64,000 nucleotides of DNA. Source: Rhizobium sp. TH2. Its GTDB lineage: Bacteria > Pseudomonadota > Alphaproteobacteria > Rhizobiales > Rhizobiaceae. How positions within the stretch are numbered: position 1 is the stretch's first letter; each line of letters begins with the position of its first letter. Under the pieces are notes generated by a model. It was not told where the DNA came from and made no database searches. It saw only the letters and a program-made list of their open reading frames with translations. Below are positions 8,605 through 17,427 of this stretch, in pieces. The stretch is taken from assembly GCF_024707525.1 (NCBI RefSeq), contig NZ_CP062231.1, forward strand, positions 5,617,501 to 5,681,500. Direction: 5' to 3'. Both the position numbers and the translations under genes were made by a program.

Positions 8605-9378
8605 ATGTATCTCGAATTGTTCAGCCTCAAGGGCAAGACGGCAGTTGTCACGGGCGCCGCGCGCGGTATCGGCTTTGCCACGGCCGATGCGCTCAGCGAA
8701 GCCGGCGCCACGGTCATCATCACCGACATGAACGGGGAGGCAGCGGCGAAGGCAGCCGAGGAAATCCGCGCCAAGGGCCGCTCGGTCGATAGCGAGACGC
8801 TCGATGTCACCGATCCGCGCGCCGTCGAGCACGTGCATGCCGCGATCGTCGCCAGGCACGGCCGCGTCGATATTCTCGTCAACAATGCCGGCATCGCCAT
8901 TTCCAACCGTCCCGCCGAGACCATGGACGATCCGACCTGGCTCAAGGTCATCGATGTCAATCTCAACGGCCTGTTCTGGTGCTGCCGCACATTCGGCAAG
9001 GCGATGTTGGAACAGGGCGGCGGCAACATCGTCAATGTCGGCTCGATGTCGGCCGAGATCGTCAACCGGCCGCAGGAGCAGGCGCAGTACAACGCCTCCA
9101 AGGCCGGCGTGCACCACCTGACGCGTTCGCTCGCCGCCGAATGGGCGACCCGCAATGTCCGCGTCAATGCGGTGGCCCCGACCTATATCGAGACCGAACT
9201 GACCCGCTACGTCTACGACGACCCCGAGATGATGAAGCATTGGGTCGGCAATACGCCGATGAACCGGATGGGCCAGCCGCCGGAAGTCGCGGCCGTCATC
9301 CTGTTCCTGGCGTCCGACGCATCGAGCCTGATGACCGGCTCCATCGTTACCGCCGATGGCAGCTACACTGCCTGGTAA
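8605..9378 (+). CDS. Short-chain dehydrogenase/reductase
   Basis: 257 residues, classical SDR: TGAARGIGFAT (NAD(P) loop), NNAGIA, a catalytic Ser in VGSMSAE and YNASKAG with Tyr and Lys. The cofactor-site Asp in ITDMNG after beta-2 favours NAD. Likely oxidises a polyol to a ketose. SD GAGGA precedes ATG 8605, 7 bases after the kinase stop. Substrate inferred from context only. Confidence 0.9.
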   Translation: MYLELFSLKGKTAVVTGAARGIGFATADALSEAGATVIITDMNGEAAAKAAEEIRAKGRSVDSETLDVTDPRAVEHVHAAIVARHGRVDILVNNAGIAISNRPAETMDDPTWLKVIDVNLNGLFWCCRTFGKAMLEQGGGNIVNVGSMSAEIVNRPQEQAQYNASKAGVHHLTRSLAAEWATRNVRVNAVAPTYIETELTRYVYDDPEMMKHWVGNTPMNRMGQPPEVAAVILFLASDASSLMTGSIVTADGSYTAW

Positions 9379-9393
9379 TTTGAGGAGAATTTG

Positions 9394-10152
9394 ATGAAAG
9401 AGATATTGGATACGTTCCGCAAGGACCTTTATGCCGGCCAGAAGGTGCTGGTGTCAGGTGCCACCAGCGGCATTGGCCTGGCGATCGCGCAAGGCTTTGC
9501 CGGCATGGGCGCCGAGGTGATCGCCACCGGCACGTCGCAGGCGAAGCTCGACAAGATCAAGGCTGATCCGGCGCTCGCCGGCATCCGCTTCGAGCTTCTC
9601 GATGTGCGTGACCGCGCGGCGATCGACAGGTTCGTCCCGGCACTCGGCTCGCTCTCTGTGCTCGTCAATGCCGCCGGCATCGTCAAGCCGGATGACGAGT
9701 TCAACGAAGACGCCTATCTCGAAGTGATCGACGTCAACATGAACAGCGCCATGCGGCTGGCCATGGCGGCGCATCCGCTGCTCAAGCAAAGCAGGGGCGC
9801 CATCATCAACACGGCCTCGATGCTGTCCTATCTCGCCGACGACCGGGTTCCTGCCTATTGCGCCAGCAAGACGGGCATCGTCGGCCTCACACGGGCACTC
9901 GCGCATAAGTTCGGCCCCGATGGTATCCGCGTCAACGCCATCGCGCCCGGCTATCACAAGACCGCGATGACCCGGGATCTCTGGTCGGTGCCGGAATATG
10001 CCGGCAAGATCGAACATCGCACCGCGCTCAAGCGCTGGGGCACCGTCGATGACCTCGTCGGAACCTGCCTGTTCCTGGCATCTCCCGCCGCGCTATATGT
10101 CACCGGCACCACGCTGCCCGTCGATGGCGGCTATGTGAACGGCGGCTGGTAG
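9394..10152 (+). CDS. Short-chain dehydrogenase/reductase (second of pair)
   Basis: 252 residues from ATG 9394, chosen for TGAGGAGA just before it. Classical motifs: SGATSGIGLAI, NAAGIV, NTASMLSYL (catalytic Ser) and YCASKTG (Tyr, Lys). It is clearly divergent from the neighbouring SDR, so it probably takes a different step or stereoisomer. ATGTSQ after beta-2 lacks the acidic residue typical of NAD enzymes, so NADP use is possible. It ends the first half of the plus-strand cluster; a 89-base gap with a palindrome follows. Confidence 0.9.
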   Translation: MKEILDTFRKDLYAGQKVLVSGATSGIGLAIAQGFAGMGAEVIATGTSQAKLDKIKADPALAGIRFELLDVRDRAAIDRFVPALGSLSVLVNAAGIVKPDDEFNEDAYLEVIDVNMNSAMRLAMAAHPLLKQSRGAIINTASMLSYLADDRVPAYCASKTGIVGLTRALAHKFGPDGIRVNAIAPGYHKTAMTRDLWSVPEYAGKIEHRTALKRWGTVDDLVGTCLFLASPAALYVTGTTLPVDGGYVNGGW

Positions 10153-10210
10153 CCGACCGCGACCCCGCATGCAGGCGAACTGCGCCTGCTTGTCTACAAA
10201 TGTAAAGTTG

Positions 10211-10226
10211 ATGCACGATTGTGCAT
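10211..10226. promoter_or_regulatory. TGCA-N6-TGCA palindrome, candidate internal operator
   Basis: ATGCAC-GATT-GTGCAT is an inverted repeat with perfect 6-base arms. Its core has the same TGCA-N6-TGCA spacing as 3345-3358. It ends 15 bases before the dehydrogenase start at 10242 and would sit over or just after a promoter, marking a second transcription unit under the same regulator (inference). Confidence 0.45.
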
Positions 10227-10241
10227 AAAAGAGGTGTCTCC

Positions 10242-11360
10242 ATGGCTAGTGAAAACGCTGGCGGCCGGTCATTCGGCGGACCGAATAAATACATCCAGCG
10301 CGCCGGCGAACTGGCGCGACTCGGCGAGCACGTCTCCGGGCTTGGTGACAAGGCGTTCCTGCTCGCCGATCCCTTCGTGCTCGATCAGTATGGCTCGACC
10401 CTGAAGGCAAGCATGGAGAAGGCGGCTCTCGCCTACCAGCTCGAGCGCTTCAACGGCGAATGCTCCGAGCGCGAGATCGACCGCGTCACAGCGCTCGTAA
10501 AGTCCTCCGGTGCGGGTGTCGTCGTCGGCATCGGTGGCGGCAAGACGGCCGACACCGCCAAAATGGCGGCTATTGCCACCGGCGGCCGGATCGTCATCGT
10601 GCCGACTATTGCCTCCACCGATGCGCCCTGCAGCGCGATTGCAGTGCGCTACAACGATGAAGGCGTCTATCAGGAAGCGCATTTCCTCGGCCGCAATCCC
10701 GATATCGTCGTCGTCGACAGCGCGGTGATCGTCCGCGCCCCGGTACGCTTTCTCGTGGCCGGCATCGGCGATGCGCTCTCGACCTGGTTCGAGGCCCGGT
10801 CCAATCTTGATTCCAACTCGAAGAACCTGGTGCGGCCCAATATGCTGCCGCCCGCTGCCGGCATCGCCATCGCGCGCGCCTGCCATGACGTGCTGATGCG
10901 CGATGCGCTCGCCGCCAAGCTCGCGGCCGAAAAGGGCGCACTGACGCCGGCCGTCGAGAATATCATCGAGGCCAATACGCTTCTTTCCGGCCTCGGTTTC
11001 GAAAATTGCGGCGTCTCCGCTGCCCATGGCATCCACGATGGCCTTACCGTGCTCGATGAGACCCACGGCTTCTTCCATGGCGAAAAGGTCGCTTTCGGCG
11101 TGCTCTGCCTGTTGATGCTCGAGGGCCGGCCGCTCGCCGAGATCAGCGAAATGACCGCGTTCTGCCGGGCGCTCGGGCTTCCGACCCGGCTCGCCGATCT
11201 CAACCTGGGCTCCGTCAGCCATGCCGATATCGAGCGGGTGGCTGAAGCAGCCCTCGCCGAGGGTTCGCCGACATGGAAAGTGGCGGTGCCGCTCTCCGTA
11301 GCCATCGTCCGCGATGCGATCATCGCGACCGACGCCTTCACCAGCAGCTTCAAGGGCTGA
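10242..11360 (+). CDS. Iron/zinc-type glycerol dehydrogenase-like oxidoreductase
   Basis: 372 residues from ATG 10242 with SD AGAGGTG. It follows the GldA family closely: nucleotide loop GIGGGKTADTAK, PTIASTDAPCSAI, and the three metal-site regions GIGDALSTWFEA (Asp), AHGIHDGL (His) and THGFFHGEK (His). GldA oxidises glycerol to dihydroxyacetone with NAD; relatives use other vicinal diols and C4 polyols. Here it probably handles an intermediate of the imported polyol. It lies 30 bases before a Zn-dependent dehydrogenase. Confidence 0.9.
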   Translation: MASENAGGRSFGGPNKYIQRAGELARLGEHVSGLGDKAFLLADPFVLDQYGSTLKASMEKAALAYQLERFNGECSEREIDRVTALVKSSGAGVVVGIGGGKTADTAKMAAIATGGRIVIVPTIASTDAPCSAIAVRYNDEGVYQEAHFLGRNPDIVVVDSAVIVRAPVRFLVAGIGDALSTWFEARSNLDSNSKNLVRPNMLPPAAGIAIARACHDVLMRDALAAKLAAEKGALTPAVENIIEANTLLSGLGFENCGVSAAHGIHDGLTVLDETHGFFHGEKVAFGVLCLLMLEGRPLAEISEMTAFCRALGLPTRLADLNLGSVSHADIERVAEAALAEGSPTWKVAVPLSVAIVRDAIIATDAFTSSFKG

Positions 11361-11390
11361 CGAATTTTCTTGCAAGACAGGACCACTCCC

Positions 11391-12407
11391 ATGCGCGCAG
11401 CCGTCATGTACTCACCCGGCGATATTCGCCTCGAAGATATCCCGAAGCCCGAACTGAAGCCGGGCCATGTCGTGCTCAGGGTGGCGGCCGTCGGGGTCTG
11501 CGGGTCCGACATCCCCCGCATGCTGATCAAGGGCGCCCACAGGATGCCGATCGTCTGCGGCCATGAATTCTCTGGCCACATCACCGAGATCGGCGACGGC
11601 GTCGAAGGCTTCTCGGTCGGCGAGTTGATGGGCGTGCCGCCCATGCTGCCCTGCTACAAATGCGACCAGTGCATGACCGGCAATTTCTCCCGCTGCCGGG
11701 ATTATGATTATTTCGGCTCGCGCCGTGATGGCGCCTATACCGAATTCGTCGCGGTTCCCGTCAGCAACCTGCTGCGCGCGCCAGAAGGCATGGACCCACG
11801 CGCCACGGCGATGATCGACCCGGCTTCCATTGCGCTGCACGCCATCTGGAAGGCACCGCCTACTGCAGGCCAGCGCGGCGCGGTCATCGGCTGCGGCCCG
11901 ATCGGCCTCTTCGCCATCCAGTGGATGAAGCTGATGGGCTGCACGGAGGTCGTCGCGATCGATGTTTCGGAGGAAAAACTTGCGCAGGCCAGGGAAGCCG
12001 GCGCCGACCAGACTTTCCTCGTCACCGAACAGATTCCCACTGAGCTCAAATGCGATATCATCGTCGAGGCGGCGGGGCACAATTCCTCGATCAACGTCGC
12101 GGCCAAGCTCGCAGCCTCCGGCGGCCATGTCGTCTTCATCGGCATTCCGGTGGGAGACATCACGCTGGAGAACAAGACCTTCCAGCATTTCCTCCGTCAG
12201 GAAGTCTCGCTGCATGGCGCATGGAATTCCTTCGGCGCGCCCTATCCGGGTAAGCAATGGACGGTGACGCTTGACAGCCTCGCGAGCGGCAGGCTCAAGT
12301 GGGAGTTCATGATCACCCATGAGCTTGGCTTGGAGGCGCTGCCGGGAATGTTCGAGAAAATCAAAAACAAAAGCGAATTCTTCTCGAAAATCATGTTCCG
12401 GCCGTAA
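11391..12407 (+). CDS. Zn-dependent medium-chain dehydrogenase, GatD-like
   Basis: 338 residues. Catalytic zinc ligands in GVCGSD and GHEF, and the structural-zinc cluster CYKCDQC followed by a fourth Cys (SRC). NAD loop GCGPIGLF. The N-terminal stretch CGSDIPRM with KGAHRMP, and the later DYFGSRRDGAY, resemble galactitol-1-phosphate 5-dehydrogenase more than threonine or sorbitol dehydrogenases. It would oxidise a polyol or polyol phosphate. Start at 11391, 30 bases after the previous gene. The family is certain, the substrate inferred. Confidence 0.88.
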   Translation: MRAAVMYSPGDIRLEDIPKPELKPGHVVLRVAAVGVCGSDIPRMLIKGAHRMPIVCGHEFSGHITEIGDGVEGFSVGELMGVPPMLPCYKCDQCMTGNFSRCRDYDYFGSRRDGAYTEFVAVPVSNLLRAPEGMDPRATAMIDPASIALHAIWKAPPTAGQRGAVIGCGPIGLFAIQWMKLMGCTEVVAIDVSEEKLAQAREAGADQTFLVTEQIPTELKCDIIVEAAGHNSSINVAAKLAASGGHVVFIGIPVGDITLENKTFQHFLRQEVSLHGAWNSFGAPYPGKQWTVTLDSLASGRLKWEFMITHELGLEALPGMFEKIKNKSEFFSKIMFRP

Positions 12408-12426
12408 GCCAAGGAGTTTCGCGCGC

Positions 12427-13938
12427 ATGGCCAAACTTCTCGGTCTGGATTTCGGCACTGGCGGCATCCGGGTCGGCGTGTTCGACCTCGAAACGCGCCG
12501 CATGCTGGGCGAGCACGAGGAGCAGTATGCGACCGCCTATCCGCGTCCCGGCTGGGCCGAGCAATCGCCGCTCGACTGGTGGGACGCGCTCGGCGGCGCC
12601 TGCCGCGCCCTGATGCGCGAACTCGGCTCGCCTGAGATCGCGGGCATCTGCGCCGCCACCACCGCATCGACCGTGGTCGCCTGCAAGCGCGACGGTGCGC
12701 CACTCCGCCCCGCGCTGCTCTGGATGGATTGCCGCGCCGCAGACGAGGCCGAGCGCAGCAGCCGGTCGAAGAACCCCGTCATGGATTATGTCGGTGGCGC
12801 CAATGCTTCGGAATGGCTGATCTCCAAGGCGATGTGGCTCGCCGGTCATGAGCCGGCGATCTACGCGGATGCCGATATCATCTGCGAATGCCTCGACTAT
12901 ATCAATTTCATGCTGACCGGCCGCTGGGTCGGCTCGCGCATGAATGCCACCTGCAAATGGAACTACGATTCCGTCAGCAAGCGGTTTCCGTCCGAGCTTT
13001 ATGCCGAATTCGGTGTGGAAGGCTTGGAGGCCAAGCTGCCGCCCGATATTTTCGCGGTTGGCGCGCCGGTCGAGATCGTCAGCGCCGCCGCCGCCGAACA
13101 TCTCGGCCTTGCCAATCGCCCCATCCTGTCGCAGGGCGGCGTCGATGCGCATATCGGCATGGTGGCGGCCGGCACCATGAAGCCCGGCGAAATGCTGATG
13201 ATCGGCGGTACGTCCATCGTCCAGCTCTTCCAGCTCGACAGCCAGCGGCCGATGGATGGCTTCTGGGGCCCCTATCCGCACGCGCTGGTCGATGATCACT
13301 GGCTGGTCGAAGCCGGCCAGGTCTCGGCCGGGTCGGTGCTGACCTGGTTCGAGAAGAACCTGTTCGAACTCGATGCGGCGGGAAGTGCGGCTCTGCGCAA
13401 GAAAGCCGCCGCCATGCCGGTTGGCGGCACCGGCCTCGTGACGCTCGACTATTTCATGGGAAACCGCACGCCTTATCGCGAACCGCTGCTGCGCGGTGCC
13501 ATCATCGGCCTTTCGCTCGGCCATGACCGGGCCAGCCTCTATCGCTCGGCGATCGAAAGCGTGGCGCTGGCCTCCGCCAATGTCCTCAAGCGCGTGCGCG
13601 AACTGGAGGTCCCCGTCGAGCGCATCGTCTCCTCGGGTGGCTATGCGAAGAACCGGCTCTGGCTACAGGCGACGGTCGATGCGATCGGCATGCCGGTCGA
13701 ACTGCCCCGGGAGGCCAATCTCACCATCATCGGCGCCGCCGCCTCGGCCGCGACCGGCTCCGGCCTCGTGCCAGATCTCTTCGCCGCGGCGGATGCCGTG
13801 CGGCAGGAGACGACTGTTATCGAACCCGATCTCGCGGCGCATGAAATCTACAAGCAATTGCTCGGCGAATATCTTGAGGCTACAAAACTGCTGATGCCGC
13901 AATCGCGGCGGCTGGCGGCCAGCCAGCTCAGGGGATAG
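12427..13938 (+). CDS. FGGY-family carbohydrate kinase (second)
   Basis: 503 residues. GLDFGTGGIRVGVFD is the first phosphate loop; TASTVVACKRDG and LWMDCRAADEA form the substrate region, and SSGGYAKNRLWLQ is the conserved second-lobe element. WMD.RA resembles ribulokinase and related ketopentose/ketotetrose kinases. Lies between the GatD-like dehydrogenase and the SorC regulator, like the kinase-regulator pair in erythritol loci. It phosphorylates a keto-sugar produced by the dehydrogenases (inference). Confidence 0.87.
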   Translation: MAKLLGLDFGTGGIRVGVFDLETRRMLGEHEEQYATAYPRPGWAEQSPLDWWDALGGACRALMRELGSPEIAGICAATTASTVVACKRDGAPLRPALLWMDCRAADEAERSSRSKNPVMDYVGGANASEWLISKAMWLAGHEPAIYADADIICECLDYINFMLTGRWVGSRMNATCKWNYDSVSKRFPSELYAEFGVEGLEAKLPPDIFAVGAPVEIVSAAAAEHLGLANRPILSQGGVDAHIGMVAAGTMKPGEMLMIGGTSIVQLFQLDSQRPMDGFWGPYPHALVDDHWLVEAGQVSAGSVLTWFEKNLFELDAAGSAALRKKAAAMPVGGTGLVTLDYFMGNRTPYREPLLRGAIIGLSLGHDRASLYRSAIESVALASANVLKRVRELEVPVERIVSSGGYAKNRLWLQATVDAIGMPVELPREANLTIIGAAASAATGSGLVPDLFAAADAVRQETTVIEPDLAAHEIYKQLLGEYLEATKLLMPQSRRLAASQLRG

Positions 13939-13943
13939 CTCGC

Positions 13944-14936
13944 ATGAAACCCGACCGCATCGAACGCGACATCCAGTTCCGCAATCTCTCCGCCGAGCGG
14001 CGTGAGCAGCTGATGATCCAGGTCGCCAAGCGCTACTACCATCTCGATATGACGATGAGCGATCTTTCGACCGAACTTGGCCTGACCCGCTGGCAGGCGA
14101 GCCGGCTGCTGACCGAGGCCAAGGAGACCGGCCTCGTCCGCATCGAGATCGTACCGCACACGCCGCGCATGCCGGGCCTCGAAAGCCGGTTCGAACGCGC
14201 CTTCGGGCTGAAGGAAGCGGTCATTGTTCCCTCGAATGCGGATCAGGACGAGGGACTTGTTCTCGATGCCGTCGCGCGTGGCGCGGGTCAATATCTCGCA
14301 GGCCTCGGCAAGATTCCGGCGATCGGCATTTCCTGGGGGCGGACGATGACCGCGGTCGCGCGCCGGCTACCGCCCTACTGGAACGAAGGCGTCGAGGTCG
14401 TGCTCCTGAACGGCTCGATGAACGTCCGCTCGACCGGCCCGCAGACCAACAATGTCGCTGAACTCTTCGCCAGCGCCGGCAGGGGATCGGCAATGCTTTT
14501 GCCCGTGCCGGCGATCTTCGGCCATGCGGCCACCAAGGCTGCGCTCGAACAGGATCCGACCATATCAGCCGTGCTGGATTTCGCCGCAAGCGTGCCGATC
14601 ATCTGTTTCGGCATCGGCGCCATGGTGCCGGATTCGGTGCTGATCCAGTCCGGCTATGTGTCGCTGGATGAGCACGAGCGACTCAAACGGAAGGGCGCCG
14701 TTGGCGATATCCTCAGCCGCTATATCGATGCAGAGGGGGAGATTGTCGATCCAGAACTCGACGCGCGGACGATCGGCATCAGCCTCGAATCCTGCCGTAC
14801 TCGAACCTTGTCGATCGGCGTCGCGGCCGGGTTGGCGAAGCGGGATGCGATCCTCTCATGCCTGCGCGCCGGATATGTGAATGTCCTTATCACCGACGAG
14901 GTGACGGCGCTCGCGCTGCTCGAACCGGCATCATGA
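13944..14936 (+). CDS. SorC/DeoR-type sugar-responsive transcriptional regulator
   Basis: 330 residues. The N-terminal helix-turn-helix (about residues 30-60: YYHLDMTMSDLS, TRWQASRLL) is followed by a SorC sugar-phosphate-binding domain with GISWGRTMTAVARRLP. Such proteins sense a phosphorylated sugar and control the operon they end. It starts 5 bases after the kinase stop with GGGGATAG as SD. The TGCA palindromes at 3345-3358 and 10211-10226 are its likely operators. Its stop overlaps the convergent lyase stop by 6 bases. Confidence 0.9.
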   Translation: MKPDRIERDIQFRNLSAERREQLMIQVAKRYYHLDMTMSDLSTELGLTRWQASRLLTEAKETGLVRIEIVPHTPRMPGLESRFERAFGLKEAVIVPSNADQDEGLVLDAVARGAGQYLAGLGKIPAIGISWGRTMTAVARRLPPYWNEGVEVVLLNGSMNVRSTGPQTNNVAELFASAGRGSAMLLPVPAIFGHAATKAALEQDPTISAVLDFAASVPIICFGIGAMVPDSVLIQSGYVSLDEHERLKRKGAVGDILSRYIDAEGEIVDPELDARTIGISLESCRTRTLSIGVAAGLAKRDAILSCLRAGYVNVLITDEVTALALLEPAS

Positions 14937-16418
14937 ACTGACGTCTGTCTCGAAGGGCAGCGCCTCGAAGATCACCATCGCATCCTCGCCCAGCGCGCGA
15001 TCTTCGTTGAGCACCGGTACGAGTTTGCGTATCAACGCATGCGTCTTCGCGGTCCCTTGTCCGCAGCGATGGCCCGGCCTCAGGTCGATCCCTTGGGTCG
15101 CAGCCAGCATCTCGCAGGCGATCAGCTGGCGCCAGAGATCGAGCATCTCTGCACATTTCCGCACCGTCAGCGCCGCTTGCGTCGCATGATCCTCGACGCC
15201 CTCCGACACGGGCACGAAATCGAGCATGACGGGATTGGCCTTATGGCGGATCTGCGCCATCAGCGCCGTCACCACCTTCTGCATCGGCACGAAGCCGGCC
15301 GAAGCGCCGCCGACCGGGGAGAGATAGCGCGGCAGGCCATTGCGTCCCGAGCCCGTGAGCTGGATGAAGCGCGCGGCACTAGCGGCAGCCGCCTGCGCGA
15401 TCGCCAGACCCAGCGTCTCGAAGGCAAGCGACAAGGCCGGCGTATGGAAATTCCCGGTCGAAAGCACGCGTTCCTCGTCGAGGATGACGAGCGGATTGTC
15501 GGCAGCCGAATTCAGTTCGATCTCGACGATTGCAATGGCACGTTCGAGCGAATCGGCCAGCGCCGCATGAATGGGTGCTACGCAGCGCAGACTGAGCGGA
15601 TCCTGGATCGCGACCGCGCTTTGGAAAAGCGAAGAGCCCTCGAGTTGAGCGAGGATCGCCGCTGCCTCGTTGCTTTGATGCGGTGCCGGGCGCGCCGCCT
15701 GGATCGCGAGGGTCAGGATCAACGGATTGCCACCCAGCGCCTCGAAGCTCAGTGCCGCTGCTCGTCGCTGGGCGGCGAGCAGGTCTCTAACGTCGTGAAG
15801 CGCCAGCGCACCTTCGCCGACCGATACGGCGGATGCGTTGATCAGCGAGATGCCGTCCTTGGGCTTCAGGCTGGCGGGCGCAAGTCCCGCCCGCTTCAGC
15901 GCATCGGCGGCGTCGAGAATTTGCCGTTCGAACTCCGCACGGCCCTCGCCGATCAGGCAGCGCGCCATGGCAGCGAGCAAGACCAGATCGCCCGCGCCGA
16001 TCGAACCGATTGACGGCATCTGCGGATGGACATGGGCGTTGAGCATGGCGGCCAGCGCCTGATAGGTCTCCGGCGAAATGCCGGAACCGCCGACCGACAG
16101 CATAGAGAGCCGCGCGGCGATGACTGCCCGCGTCGCATCCCTGGGCAGAACCGGCCCCACCGCCACGCCCCGGCCCCGGACCAGTTGCCGCTGGAACGCT
16201 GCATGGTCGCTTTCGACGGCCGTCTTCAGGTTGGCGCCGAGGCCAGTATTCATGCCGTAGATCGATTGGCCGGATGCGGCTGCGGCCTCAAGAATTTCTC
16301 GCGCCTTCCGCAACCGGTCGAAGACTTCAGGCGCGGTCTCGACCACGGCATCACCACGCGCGATATCGACGATATCGCCGATCGTCACGCCGCTGCCCTT
16401 GAGCTGCACCACGTTCAT
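14931..16418 (-). CDS. Histidine/aromatic ammonia-lyase homologue lacking the MIO serine
   Basis: 495 residues, full length for the HAL/PAL fold. Family landmarks: YGMNTGLG near Tyr54, QDPLSLRC near 272-279, ADNPLVIL, TGNFHTP and EGVEDHATQ near 407-414. The cofactor loop reads GSIGAGDL (residues 138-145; codons at about 15984-16007) where HAL has GSVGASGDL, so the Ser of the Ala-Ser-Gly triad is missing. The Tyr usual in QDPYSLRC is Leu275. A standard MIO electrophile therefore cannot form. Ergothionase, which eliminates trimethylamine from ergothioneine, has this fold and, from memory, works without MIO; the transporter in this operon fits such a betaine. ATG 16418 overlaps the upstream stop by ATGA. 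Function inferred. Confidence 0.88.
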   Translation of the reverse strand: MNVVQLKGSGVTIGDIVDIARGDAVVETAPEVFDRLRKAREILEAAAASGQSIYGMNTGLGANLKTAVESDHAAFQRQLVRGRGVAVGPVLPRDATRAVIAARLSMLSVGGSGISPETYQALAAMLNAHVHPQMPSIGSIGAGDLVLLAAMARCLIGEGRAEFERQILDAADALKRAGLAPASLKPKDGISLINASAVSVGEGALALHDVRDLLAAQRRAAALSFEALGGNPLILTLAIQAARPAPHQSNEAAAILAQLEGSSLFQSAVAIQDPLSLRCVAPIHAALADSLERAIAIVEIELNSAADNPLVILDEERVLSTGNFHTPALSLAFETLGLAIAQAAAASAARFIQLTGSGRNGLPRYLSPVGGASAGFVPMQKVVTALMAQIRHKANPVMLDFVPVSEGVEDHATQAALTVRKCAEMLDLWRQLIACEMLAATQGIDLRPGHRCGQGTAKTHALIRKLVPVLNEDRALGEDAMVIFEALPFETDVSS

Positions 16419-17416
16419 GCGAAGCGCAGCCTCTGGCCGATACTGGCGCTTCTCGCCTTTTCCAAGAGCGCATAACCGAGCGCGATATCGCTCAGCGACA
16501 GGCCGCGATGCCAGAACAGGATCGTCTCGTCGTCGCTCTGGCGGCCGGGCTTGAGACCTGCAACGATCTGGCCAAGCTCCGCATGCAGCGTCTGTTCGGA
16601 GAGCTTGCCGGCCTCGACATGGGCACGCAGCGAACCGAACTTGCCGCCCTTGCACTGGCCCCAATCGTCCACCACCATCTTGGCCATGATATCGGTCAGC
16701 GAGAGTTCCACCGCGCTCATCGTGCCATAGGGCACGATGAGCGCGCCCGGCTTGATCCACTCGGTCTTGAGCATCGGCGTCGGCTCGTTGAGGCGGGATG
16801 CCTCGACCACGATATCCGCACCCTCGACGCAATCGTGCCAATTGTCCACGACCGTGATCTTCTTGCCGAGATCGGCTTCGAGCTTGGCGCCGAACGCATC
16901 GCGGCTTTCCGGCCGCCGCGAGTGGACGCGGATCTCGTCGAAATCGAAGAGATGGTCGAGCAGCCGCACGTTCCAGTAGGCCGTGCCGCGCGCGCCGATA
17001 TGGCCGAGCACCTTGGAGGATTTCTTGGCCAGGTATTTCGCGCCGAGTGCGGTGATCGCGCCGGTGCGCATGTCGGTGATCACGGTCGCGTCCAAGATCG
17101 CCTTCGGCACGCCGGTGCGCGGATCGAACAGGTTCAGCACGCCGAATTCCGAGGGATAGCCGTGCTTGTAGTTATCGACAAAGTCGCCGACGATCTTGAC
17201 GCCCGCGAGATTGAGCGGCGCCACATAGCCGCGCAACACATTGAAATGGCCGTGGAAATCCGGGTTTGGTTCGAGATGCACGCGCGGTTCGATCACCGTC
17301 TCGCCCTTGCCCTGCGCACCGAGCGACGTCTCGATCGCGGCGAGGATTTCCGCGTCTGATATGGCGAGCGCCTCGATGTCGAAGGCGTTGAGATAATCGA
17401 TATAGATCGGGTTCAT
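16415..17416 (-). CDS. Ornithine cyclodeaminase/mu-crystallin family protein
   Basis: 333 residues. GVLNLFDPRTGVPKAIL and TDMRTGAITALGAKYLA match the core of the family, and GHIGARGTAYWNV is the NAD(P)-binding loop. Members include ornithine cyclodeaminase, alanine dehydrogenase, imine reductases and thiomorpholine-carboxylate/ketimine reductases. Coupled by ATGA overlap to the lyase, so both act in one pathway. It may reduce or deaminate an imino-acid intermediate, but the reaction is unknown. Confidence 0.85.
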   Translation of the reverse strand: MNPIYIDYLNAFDIEALAISDAEILAAIETSLGAQGKGETVIEPRVHLEPNPDFHGHFNVLRGYVAPLNLAGVKIVGDFVDNYKHGYPSEFGVLNLFDPRTGVPKAILDATVITDMRTGAITALGAKYLAKKSSKVLGHIGARGTAYWNVRLLDHLFDFDEIRVHSRRPESRDAFGAKLEADLGKKITVVDNWHDCVEGADIVVEASRLNEPTPMLKTEWIKPGALIVPYGTMSAVELSLTDIMAKMVVDDWGQCKGGKFGSLRAHVEAGKLSEQTLHAELGQIVAGLKPGRQSDDETILFWHRGLSLSDIALGYALLEKARSASIGQRLRFA

Positions 17417-17427
17417 GCGAGTCTTTC

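Noticed and set aside
15984..16007. Loss of the MIO serine as a sequencing slip
   Set aside because: A slip would shift the frame; here exactly one codon is absent and a second hallmark Tyr, 130 residues away, is also changed.
16419..16841. A 141-residue N-terminal extension of the ammonia-lyase homologue
   Set aside because: This stretch is within the ornithine-cyclodeaminase gene in another frame; the lyase fold starts at 16418 with the ATGA overlap.
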